Source of the DNA: an uncultured Bacteroidales bacterium
GTDB taxonomy: Bacteria; Bacteroidota; Bacteroidia; Bacteroidales; P3
Assembly: GCA_910578275.1 (NCBI GenBank)
Contig: CAJTPR010000005.1
Coordinates: 15,392-79,391 of the forward strand
Reading direction: 5' to 3'
DNA length: 64,000 nt
The notes beneath the pieces are model-generated. The model saw only the letters and a list, made by a program, of their open reading frames with translations, was not told where the DNA came from and searched no databases. The position numbers and the translations under genes were made by a program. Positions 49,801 through 61,800 of the stretch are shown piece by piece. The first letter of the stretch is position 1, and every line of letters begins with the position of its first letter.

Positions 49801-52800
49801 GGTCATCCTGCAAGACAACGGGTATTGCTTGCGCATGCGTCAGGATACGCTTGTCGACACCATCGTGGTGGAACAGCCCAAGGAGGCCGGTATCAATATC
49901 CAGTCCAACAGCAATCTCGACAATGACACCTTGCGTATCTGCGTAGGCGATCCCACGCGTTTGTTCGCCGCCGTGTCCAATGCCGGTCCGGTATTTGCCG
50001 ACGGCAGCCACAACTGGTATATCGAATGGTACAAGGATGGCGTGTTCGTTCAGCGTGGTGATACGGTGACATTCGATTATCTGGCTGTCGGAAGCAAGAT
50101 CCATGCGGTCCTGTACGTGGATACGACGGAGTGCAACTATGCCATCAACAGTCCCGTTTCCTCACGTGTGTTGACCGTGGTTTCGGTTCCGCAGCCGAAC
50201 GTGAAAGTGGAACTCAATCTCAAGGTCGATACGATATGTTCCAACAGCACGTATCAAGTAGAGGCCTACGTTTCCAATGGAGGAACCAATCCGCAATATC
50301 GCTGGTATGTGAACGGCGTATTGGCCACGATCGGGGATGGAAAGGGCAATATCATACCTTTCGATGCGCCTGTCCTCGACCTTGTCAACATCAAGCAACA
50401 GTCTGCCGAACACGGCACCAACTACGATATCGTATGCTGGGTGAAATCCAGCCTGCCTTGCGCTACCGACAGTGTCCGCAATCAGGGCGTGGCCTCGTTG
50501 GTGGTATTCCCCGCCGATACGTTGGGCGTGGTCATCACGCCGCAGATCGATACGGCCTGCGCCTATGAAAACGGCGACGTGGTGGTCAACATGGAGGCGC
50601 GGGTATTCGGTATGGCCGACGGCTATAACGTGGAAGAACCCGACATGCAATGGTACGTGGCGGCTTACGAAGGTGCCGTTTCCGTGCCTATTGCCGGAGC
50701 GACGGGCAAGCAACTGCACTACACGACCAAGAACCTCACCGGAAACGAGGTGTTCAGCGTCCGTGCCTTCAGCAAGTATCTCTGTACATGGAACAGTTCG
50801 TTGGTAAGCGAAAAGGCGCAGATCCTGCTTTGGCCTATCCGTGCGGAGGCCGGCCGGGACGACACGGTCTACGGTGAATCGTACAGGCTCCTTACCGATT
50901 CGGCTACGGGCGGCACGCCGCATTGGACCACGCGCGGCGACGGTTCGTTTATCCATGCCGATACGATACATCCTGTCTACAAGCTGGGCGTCGAAGACAA
51001 GAAGAAAGACGGCATCTGGCTGGTGCTCGAGGTGAGCAACGCGTTCGGTTGCTCGGTCATCGACAGCATGTACCTCCATATCTCGCATTGTGAAGATTAC
51101 CAATGGCATGTCGATTTGACCGAACTTACCGTTTGTCACGATCGGCAGGTATATGTCGCCAATCATGTGAAGGCCAAGCCGGGAGCCGTTTATCCGGTGG
51201 ATAGCGCGCGTTACATGTTGGTAGCCTTGCCTTCCGGTACGTATGGCCTCGACACGTTGGCCACGAGCGACAGCTTGAAGTTCGCTTGGCGCGGCGTGGC
51301 GGATACCACGCGTACGTTCGTCCTCACGGGCATGGTCAACGGCTACGGCTGTACTTATTCCGACAGCCTCCGTGTCATCGTCCTGCCACGCAATGACATG
51401 AGCGTCGAATTGACGCAGGAAGACAACGATACTTGCCGGGAATTCCCGGGCAAGGCCGCCGATTGGGTAATCACTCCCGGCCATTACGACTTGCATTGGG
51501 ATTACGATGCCGCCGCCGGCGTGTTGCACCATGTTCATTGCAACAACGCCTACGATTTGACCACTTCCGATTACGGCGGAGCCAACACGATGTTGCGTTA
51601 CGTGGCCACCGGAAACGAACGGGCGGGCATGGTCGGCTTCAATTACGAGGGTCGTCGTTCGTCCGAACTCGATTACGGTATCTATTTCAACTACGGTACC
51701 GTCAACCTCTACTATCTGGGCCATGCCACCGACTACATGCCTGTGGGAACCTACCAGGCCGGCGACGTGTTCACGATTGTCCGTCGTCAAGACAAGGTTT
51801 ATTTCTATGTGGACCAGAACGACGAGCACAAGTTGCTGCGTGTCTTGGACGAACCGGCTTACGGTCCGGGCCGTCGTGTCAACTACGCCATCGGTTCCTA
51901 CCGTGTGGGCGCCACGTTCAACGACCTCTGGTATGTGAACCAGCCGGCGACCAAGATCGGCAAGGAAGTCACGTTCGGTCCTCTGCCGGGCACGTTGAGC
52001 TATGCTTGGAGCTTGAATGACAGCGTGGTGTGCACCGACAGTGTTTGGGATGCCGAGAGGTTCCATGTAAAAGACAACGATCGTGTGAACTTGTGCGTGA
52101 CCGGCGTGACGGCTTGCGACACGATGACGGCTTGCGACACGATAAGCATATCGGTGATCGATCCTTACGATCCGTTCTATCTTACCTTGACGCGCGACAG
52201 CGCAGGGGAATGCGACGGCGATGCCTTTACGCTTGTCGCTACCGCGCACGACCTGCCTGCGGGTGTGGATGCGGGCATGCTCCGCTACGACTGGTATCTG
52301 AACGGAACCCGTGTGGCTGCCGGCACGACGAGCAACGTCTATGTGCTCGACAGCGTCCATATCGGCGACTACGCTCATGCCGAGGCCTATATCCCCGACA
52401 ATATCTGCGTGCTCAACACGCAGGCCAATGCGGCCGTTTCACATCGGGTAACGTTCCCGCTCAAAGAAAACAAGCAACTTTCGATAGCCCTTACGTTGAA
52501 CAGGAACATCGAACCGGCCATCTGTCCCGGTGACGAAGTACGTCTTTACGCCCATGTGGCGAATGGTGGCAGTCATGTGGTGAACTGGTTCGTGAACGGC
52601 CTGTTCCATTCCACGGGAGACGAGTTGAGCCTGCGCTCCGACAGCACGTTCAGCGTTTACGCCCGCGTGGATGCCGACAATACGGGCGTATGCCTTGACG
52701 TGGATTCGGCTTATTCCGACACGATCGTGGTGAACATCTTGCCCGTGCCCGTAGTGGAAGCCTGGGCCGATACCGTCGTCGACAGGGGCAGCCGGGTTGC

Positions 52801-55800
52801 CCTCCATGGCAAGGTGGTGGCCGATGCCGACACGTCGATGACCTATCGCTGGACTTCTGCTTGCGGCGGTGTGGAAAATGCCGGTTCGCTCGAAACCGAG
52901 GCTACGGCCGACAATTCCTGTGTCTACTATCTTACCGCGTACAACAGCGTCGGTTGTGCTTCCGCTCCCGATACGGTGTTCGTGGATGTCCGTGATTGTC
53001 CTTCGTTGGCCGGCGTAGGTGTTCCCGCCATGGTTTGCGAGGGCGACAGCGCGGTATTGCGTGTGAACGTCTACGGCTTCAAACCGGAAACCAATACCTA
53101 TACGTGGCAGATTTCCACCGACGGCGGTGCCTCTTGGTCTGATTTGGCCGCCGGTGTCCGTTATGCGATGAGCCAGGATCGTCTGGGTGGAGAATTGCAC
53201 ATTCGTGAGGCAAGCACCGACATAAGCGCTCCTTCGGCCTTGTTCCGTTGCGTGGTCAAGGCTACCGACAGCTTGTTGGCTTTCTGTCCTGCCGTGGTTT
53301 CGCCTGCGATGGCCTTGAACGTGGATATTGCCGCGCGCAACCTGCCGTCCCTCCAGATCGTGGGCCAGACGGATTTCTGCACCAATGCGGCTTCCGTCTA
53401 TGCGATTTACAGCGTGAACATCACGCCGGGTTACGAAGTGGCGTGGAAGCAGAACGGCAGCGGCGTGCTTGAATACGACGGCAACGACCATCGTCGCGGT
53501 TATACGGTGGCCGACGGCGACAAGGTGATCGGCGTTCTCTACAGTGGCAACGTTTGCATCGATCGCCTGCAGATTTCCGACACGCTTGCGGTACGTTTCC
53601 ATCCGCAACCCGTGCTCACTGCCTGGGCCGACACCATGATTGCCTACAACAGCGTCGCTTCCTTGCATGCCCGTCTCGACAACGCTTCCGGCCAGGCATC
53701 TTATGCTTGGACGCCTGCCGGCTTGACGGTCGATTCCGACACGGCTCATACGCTTACCAAGAATCTTGTTTCCACTACGATATTCAACGTGGAAGCCACC
53801 GACAGCGCTTCTTGTACCGCCAAGGGCAGGGTAGTGGTCGTGGTCAGCGACACATGCGTCCGCAAAGTCGAACTGGAAGGTCCGGTTTCGGTTTGTGCCG
53901 GCGAAATGGCTCGGTTCACCGGTCTGGTGACGGGTGGAGGCGTGCTCGGCAAGTACGACATGAGCTGGACCGTCAGCCCGGCATTGGTCGACAACGACGG
54001 CAATGTCATTATGCCTGATGCCGGCCCCACGCTCAACATCTCCAACGCTCGGCCGGGCGATTACACGATAACCTTTACCGTTACCGATACCAGTGCGGCC
54101 GTGAAGGCTTATTGCCACCCGGACGGCATCGTCAAGAGCGACAGTCTCGTGCTGCATATCTACGCTCCCGATACGTTGGCTGTCACGTTGACGTCCGACA
54201 AGGACAGCGTTTGCGAAGGCGAGACGATCACGTTGCTGGCCCATGCCACCATTGACGGTGTGCCCGATCAAGGTGCCTTGAAATACCGCTGGTATCGTGT
54301 CCGTGACGGTTATACGGCCAATATGGGTTCCACCTCTACCGGCATGTTGAAGATGACCGATGCCAAGGACAAGGATGTTTATTACGTGGTCGTTTCCGCT
54401 GACGGCGATTGCCATGTGGACGACAATGTCCGGAGCAACTTCGACACGGTGGCCGTACATCCCTTGCCCCAGCCCCTCAAGCCCTATCAGGTTTACGCGC
54501 ACAGTCATCTTTCCTGCATCGACGACGTGGCTTATATCCGCATCGACGCCGATACTACCTTGCCTGTGCTTTATAGTATCGACAGCGGCGCCACTTGGCA
54601 TCATACCACCTTCTTCGACAGCCTGGCCAAGGGTACGTACCATGTCATGGCCAAGGGCGAGGCGGGTTGTGAAGCCGCCGGCGTACAGACGGTGTACATC
54701 GATGTGCAGCCCGATTACGCGTTCACCGCACCCGATGTCGATCCCGATTCGGTCGTGACCTGCCTCAACAGCCTCGTGCCCATGAAGGCCTACAACGACA
54801 AGCCCGGCTATATCGCCTGGTATGCCGATTCGGCCTTGACCCGTCGCTTGGCCATAAGCGTGCAGGATGCCGATTCCATGGAATTCGTTCCGCCTGCGAG
54901 CATCATCGACACGCCGGGTCGCTACGTGTTCTACGTGAAGAGGGGTCTGGTCGACTGCCAGAGTCCTGCCCGTGCCGTGACTTATATTGCCAGCATGTGC
55001 GACATAAGGCTTGAACCCGCTCCGGCCGGAATGTGTCCTGGCGGCGAGGCGACCCTGTATATCGTGGCCGACGAGGCTACCCGCGCCATTTCCCGGAACT
55101 GGATCTATCAATACAGCGCCGACGGCAGCTTCGATACCAATACGGTAGTGGTCGGCGCCGCTGCCCGCATGGACAGCATCCTTGTCAGCGACACGGGCTA
55201 TTACCGCATCGTCGACACCACGATCTGGAACACGGTGATGACAAGCAACGTTTCACAGTTGAGGATGGGTTCGTATGCCAGGATCGACAGCAGCGTGAAG
55301 ATAGAATATCCTATCGTCGGTGCGGTGGCGATGTGTCCGGGCAAATATGCCACGCTCCGTGTTACCGGCCTGGACGGCGACCATTATGCGGTATGGCCGG
55401 ACAGCAGTACGGGCAACAGTTACACGAGGAGTTACGATACCACCACTTCGGTACATGTAGTCGTCAAGAGCGTGATTGGCGGTTGTCCTGTCGATACAAT
55501 GTTGACGGTGAACGTATTGCCCCAGCAGCATATCCGACTTTCCTACTACGATACCGTGGTTTGTCTGGGCAGTGAACAGCAGGCCAAGCTGGTTCTGCCC
55601 AAGATCATGGACAGCGGCTACGTATATCCTCCTTACACGCAATATACTTGGTACAACCTCAATACGGGCAGGGTATATACCACGGGTTCGTACGGAAAAC
55701 AAGACACGTTGCCCGCGCCCAAAGGCAATCCTCGCTTGATTATCAAGCCCGGTGTGGGTGAGTACACGTACGTGGCACAGGCTTACTCGTTGAAGGAATG

Positions 55801-58800
55801 TCCGTCCATGCCCGATACGGTGCGTATCCATGTCCATAGGGCGGCGCTCGACCTCTCGCCCGACAGCTTGGCTCTTTGCGGCGGAGAAATCGACAGCATC
55901 AGCCTGCCGGTGGCCGACAGCATCAGCCTGAACGGCGGTATCCGTATGCCGTACGTGAGCAAGTTGGCCGTAGGTCCCGTTACCGGCGACTCCAACCTGA
56001 TCATCACGCTCCATAGCGGTCCCTGCCAAGTTACCGATACGCTCAAGTTGCATTACATGGAACCCGACAGTCTCGATACCCGTCTGAGCCTGTCTGCCGA
56101 TTCCTGCCGTGAAGTGAAAGCCGATACGATGACCTGGAAGGATGGTACGGTCCACTTGGCCGCCGACGGATGGCAAAGCATCTATGCCGTCGACACGATA
56201 AAGGCCAATGCCGCGCTCGATTACGTGGTCGGTGGAAACGAGGGAGCCATGGTTATCGGCCTCGAATATGCCGGCAACGCCCGCGGTTTGTGGAACAAGC
56301 CTTTCAGTCTCTATCTGTCGACCAACGGCAGTGGTGAAAGCAGGCTGTTCTATATCTACGAAAACGGTTGGGAAGTCGGATATACGGCGGTCGGAAGCTA
56401 CAAGAAGGGCGATTTGTTCACGATCCGCCGTATGGAAGGTCATGTGGAATATTACCATGACGGCAATCTCTTGCGTCGTGTCGCCGAAAACGAGGTCCTC
56501 AAGTCGAAAGCGATCGTTACCACCGCCTCCACGTATTCGCAAGGTAGCCGGATCGAGACATTGACGATGGCTTCCGTGCCTTCGGCCACGATAAGCAATG
56601 CGCTCTATCACCGTTACGATGACTTGCGTCACGCTTGGTTCGTGAACGGCAGGCAGGTAAGCACCGACAGCGTGTTCGACGATGCCTATGTGCTGGTAGA
56701 CGGCGATACCGTGGTATGGCGTGTGGTTTCCTACGGTCTCTGTGACACGGCCGTGAGTGCCGATACATTGGTTGTGGAAGGCCAGGGCGGATATGCTTCG
56801 ATAGGCTTGAACCTGACGGCCGCACCCAGTCCCGTATGCAAGGGCCAGTCGGTCGACCTTGCCGTCAATATGGTTCGTTTGCCGTCCGGCATCACCGCAG
56901 GCGACGTCCGTTACAATTGGTATGTCAACGGTGTCCTGGTGGCCGCAGGTACGACTTCGGGCACTTATACGCACAACGATGTCCAGGACGGCGATTACGC
57001 CTATGTGGAAGCTTTCGTGGGGGATGACTTGTGCTTGTTCAACCGCAAGGACAATCCTGCACGCAGCAACACGCTTTACTTTGACGTGGATTCGGCCGCC
57101 CATGCCGGTTTCGTCCTCTCCGTATTGCCTGACGATACCGTGTGCGAAGGCGAGGAACTGGGCTTCACCGCCGTTGTGGGCGGATTGGCGCATGCTCCTG
57201 TCATCGAATGGTACGTGAACGGTGTCAAGGAAGGTACGGGCAACTCGTTCGTCCTTGCCGACGCCGCCGATGGCGACAGCGTCTATGCCGTGGCCACGCT
57301 CGATGCCCGGGAGAATTGCCAAGGAGGCGACCTCCTGCGCAGCAATACGATTCATGTGGCGGTTCGTCCCGTGCCGGTCGTGAAGGCGATTTCCGACACC
57401 ACGGTGGTTCGTGGCTCGAAGGTGACCCTTGCCGGTATCGTGTCCTCCGGTTGGACGGATGGCATGCAGTATGCTTGGACGCCTGCCACGTTGTCGCCCG
57501 ATACCGTGACCGAAGCGGTGGCCGCCAGCAGCGTTACCTATACTTTCACGGCGGTGAACGCCTATGGTTGCCGTGCACAGGCCGACGTACAGGTGGATGT
57601 GGTGGAATGCGCCTATATTTCGGGCCAAAGTTCGACCTACGCGCCGGCGGTTTGCCAAGGCGACAGCACGAACTTCACTGTGAAAGTGTCCGGCTACCAG
57701 GCTGCCTCGTATTCTTACAATTGGCAGGTTTCTACCGACAACGGAAAGTCTTGGAGCGATGTTTCGGCACCCTTGTACGTGAACCGCGCCGCTACCTTGC
57801 ATATACCTTCGGTTACTTCCGTCATGAACGGCAGCTTGTATCGTGCCGTGGTGACGCCTCCGGCAACGGTTACGGGCGGTTGCGACACCTTGTATTCCTT
57901 GCCGTTCAAGATGACGGTCAATACCAATGTCCGTACGGTGAACATGGACGTTGCCGGCCCCCTGACGATATGCGACGACGAAACCGTACTCGAATACCGT
58001 CTTGACGGAGCCCAGGCCGGCGACCGTTACGCCTGGTACCTGAACGGTGTCCTCTTGGCGCAAGACTTGCGGGTTCTCAAGCTCGGCAAGCAGGATTTGG
58101 GCAATGGCGGCATATTGAAAGCGGTTCTGGAAGTGGCCGGTGACGTTTGCACCGCGCAGGCCGTCTATGCCGACAGCATCGAAGTCAAGGTCAACCCGGC
58201 CTTGCATGTCGTGGCCGGCAACGATACGGTGGTGGTCAAGAATTCCGCCGCCGCGCTTTACGCCGAGGCGCAAGGCGGAACCCCCGCTTACGCCTATGTC
58301 TGGAATCCGGCCCTGACCGCCCTTACCGGTGCCGACGGCCGTACGCTCACCTCTCCTCTGGCGGCTACTACCGTCTTTACCGTGACCGCTGTCGATGCGG
58401 CAGGTTGCCAGACGCAGGCCGATGTCAAGGTGACCGTCATGGATACCTGTTTGCAGGACGTGATCGTCAGCGGCTTGCAAGGTAACGGCGACCAGACCGT
58501 CTGCGTGGGCGGACAAGTGGAATTGAAGGCTCTTGTCAGCGGCGGAATGCCCGGCAATTATACCATCGACTGGAATGTTTCGCCCGCGATGGCATCCGGA
58601 GACTATGTGCCTTCGAAGAACAACAGCGAATTGTGGCTGAAACCTTCCGTTCCCGGAACGTACACGGTGACGGTCAAGGTCGAAGATACTTCCGCCTTGT
58701 CGGCCATCTATTGCGATGCGGCGCACCGTACCCTCGAAAAGCGGATTACGTTGACCGTCACAGGCAAGGATACCTTGTCGGCGAGCGTGGCCGTTCCCGA

Positions 58801-61800
58801 CAGCGTTTGTGCCAACCGGCCGTTCACGTTGAACGCCAAGGCCACGATCAACGGTGTCGTTGCCAACGACGTGACTTATCGTTGGTATCGCATCCGCAAA
58901 GACGTGCTTCAATCCTTGGGTATCGGCGGTGCCGTCTTCGTTCCCGCCTTGCCGCTTGACGAAGACCGTTATTTCGTGGTGGTTTCCGCTACCGGAGAAT
59001 GTGTCCTCGACAGCGTGGCTGTCAGCGACACGGTAGAGGCGGTCATCTATCCGGTACCTGCCAAGATGAAACCTTCCGATGTGGTCTATGTTCCCGGACG
59101 TATCTGCAGCAATGACACGGCCTCCATCGAAATCAAGGTTTCGTCCATGGCGCAGCAGAAGGGAAGTCGTTGGCCGCAAATCTACTCTTATAGCATCGAC
59201 GGCGGTGCCACATGGCAAGCCAGCCCGTTATTCAAGCCGCTTCCCGACAAGGCCGTTTTCAGCCTGGCCGTCAAGAACCAGTATGGTTGCCAGGATGATG
59301 CGGACCGCATCAACGTGAAGCGTGCTCCGCAGGCCACCGATGCCTGGTTGGAAGCCGGTCCGGACGATACGATCGTGGCAGGTCAGAAATTCATCGTGCA
59401 TGGTGATACCGTGGCCGCGGCCGGTACGCCGCATTGGACGACTTCCGGCACGGGTACGTTCATCAATGCCGATACGTTGCATCCGGTTTATACGCCTTCC
59501 GCCGCCGACATCGCCGCCGGTGAAGTGAAACTCTACCTGGGCGTGAACAGTGTCAACGAATGTCCGCTCAAGGACAGCCTCACGCTCCATATCCTCGAGT
59601 GCGGTGTCTACAGCATCGTTCGTGATTCGGGCGACACGTTGGTGGCTTGCGAAAATTCGCTCTTCAGGATGTCGGCCACGTTGGTGAGCAACAATCCCGC
59701 GTTGCAGGCTCCCAAGGCGGATTACGAATGGCGCAGGCTCGACTTCATCTTCGGCGGCAGCACGGTCAAGTTCAGCCAGTCGAATGTGGATACTTCCGTA
59801 TGGGTCGAACAGCACTTCATGTCCGACTGGTATGAATTGCATGTGAAGACCGCCTCCAATTGCGTCCTGACGGATACTTTCTTCGTCAAGTTGCAGGAGA
59901 CTCCTACGGGCAAGGGTGTCATCTCGGTACGTTACCCGGGAGGCAAGAACGCCCTTAGCATGTGCGCCAACGACACGGCTTTGGTTGTCATTACCGACAG
60001 CAGCCGTCTCAATACCTATACATGGCCCGACAATAGCACCAGCGACGGGGTGGACCACAATACCTTTGCCGTGCGTGCCGCCAACGATACGTCCGTCGTG
60101 ATACGGATTACCAGCAATGCCGGCGGTTGCGTGGGCTACGACACGGTGAACATAACCGTCGACAAGCCTTTCGTGCTTGCCTTGAGCAGCAACGACACCC
60201 TTGTTTGTCCCGGTTCCGACATCCGTCTGCCGCAGATTACCACGGCCGGCCTCACGTCCTTGATTCCGCTTACCGGTTATTTGTGGACGAACGCCAGCGG
60301 CGACACGATCGATGCCGGAGACTACCATCTCCAGGCTCGTCCGGTCCTCAAGGCCTACCGTGATACCGTTTACTATGGCTCCGCTTATACCGATGCCCGT
60401 TGCCAAAGTTCGAAGGTCGAATACAAGGTCATGGTGGACAAGTACACGTTCAACCTTGCCGATACGATTGAAATCTGCCATGGCGACAGCGTGCGGTTCG
60501 TCTTGCCCGCCGGAACGAAGTCGTATGCCCTTAACGGTCTTTCGTCCAATGCCTCATCCAAGGCTGCGATCCATGTCGTGAGAGGACCGTTCCATGCCGA
60601 CACGTTACTGGTCGTGACGGGTCAGAGTGCCTTGGGTTGCGAACATTCCGACTCGGTAATGATAACGGTATTGCCTGTTCCCGATCAGGACATATTGCAT
60701 ACGGGAACTTGTGCCAACCAACCTGTCTCCCTCTATCTGGCCGATGCCGACACTACGGCTGCCTACGATTGGGAAATCACTTCCACGCAGGGTACCGGCA
60801 CCTATGTCGGCGACAGCATCAGCTTCAGGCCCGGTGCCACCGACAGCATGGTACGTGTCAAGTTGACGATAACCAACCGGCTGGGGTGCCGTTATGTCAA
60901 GTCGGATACGATCCGTGTTTATGTTTGGCCCGATATCCATGCCAACGATACCACGGTCTGCGAGGGCACGGAAAATGTCACCCTGATACCCAAGTGGAGG
61001 GATGTGAATGCCAAGTATAAGGTAACCTGGCTCAGGAAGGGCTTGGATTCCGCCACCTTGTTGCCGCATGCGGCCTACCATGAACTTTCCAAGGCCGACA
61101 CGATGGATCATCGTTACTATTATGTATTGGAAAACCGGGCCAACGGTTGCGTGGATACCGGTTCGTTGATGGTCAATGTCACCCGCTTACCCAAACTCAA
61201 GCATATCGAAGGGGATACTTTCTGTACGCCTCAGAATACGTTCAAGTTCTCGTATTCCGGAGTCGGTCTGTACGGAACCACGCAGTGGAGTGCGGACGAA
61301 ACATTGGCCGATGGAACGAAAGTTTCCGGCAAGTTCACTCCGGCAAACAGTTTGAATACGAATTACAGGCCCAATACCCGTTTGTTCGATAGCGGTGGTG
61401 TGGCTCACGTGAAAGTGTACACACACGGCTTCAGGGAATGTTCGTCCATAAGGGTTTACGATTCATTCGATATCGTGTTCACCAAGCCGTTGAATATACC
61501 GGCCGTATATGACCAGTATGTGTGCTTGAATAGTGGCAGTGAAGCGGAGGTTCTCGCCAACTTCAGCAAATCGTATAAGAACATCGGCGGATATGAATGG
61601 AAGGTTTCCGCTCCCGGCGTGGTTCACAAATGGGATTCGACGGAAAAGTTCTATCATCTGTACTATCCCAATCCGGGCGGCGATACCAATATCGTATATC
61701 GCGATACGTTGGTGGTATGGAACAGTGAAGGATGCGAGGTGATTCGTCCGTACAAGGTCGAGTTCGTGTCGGCACCTTATGTCGAACCCGATACCATTAC

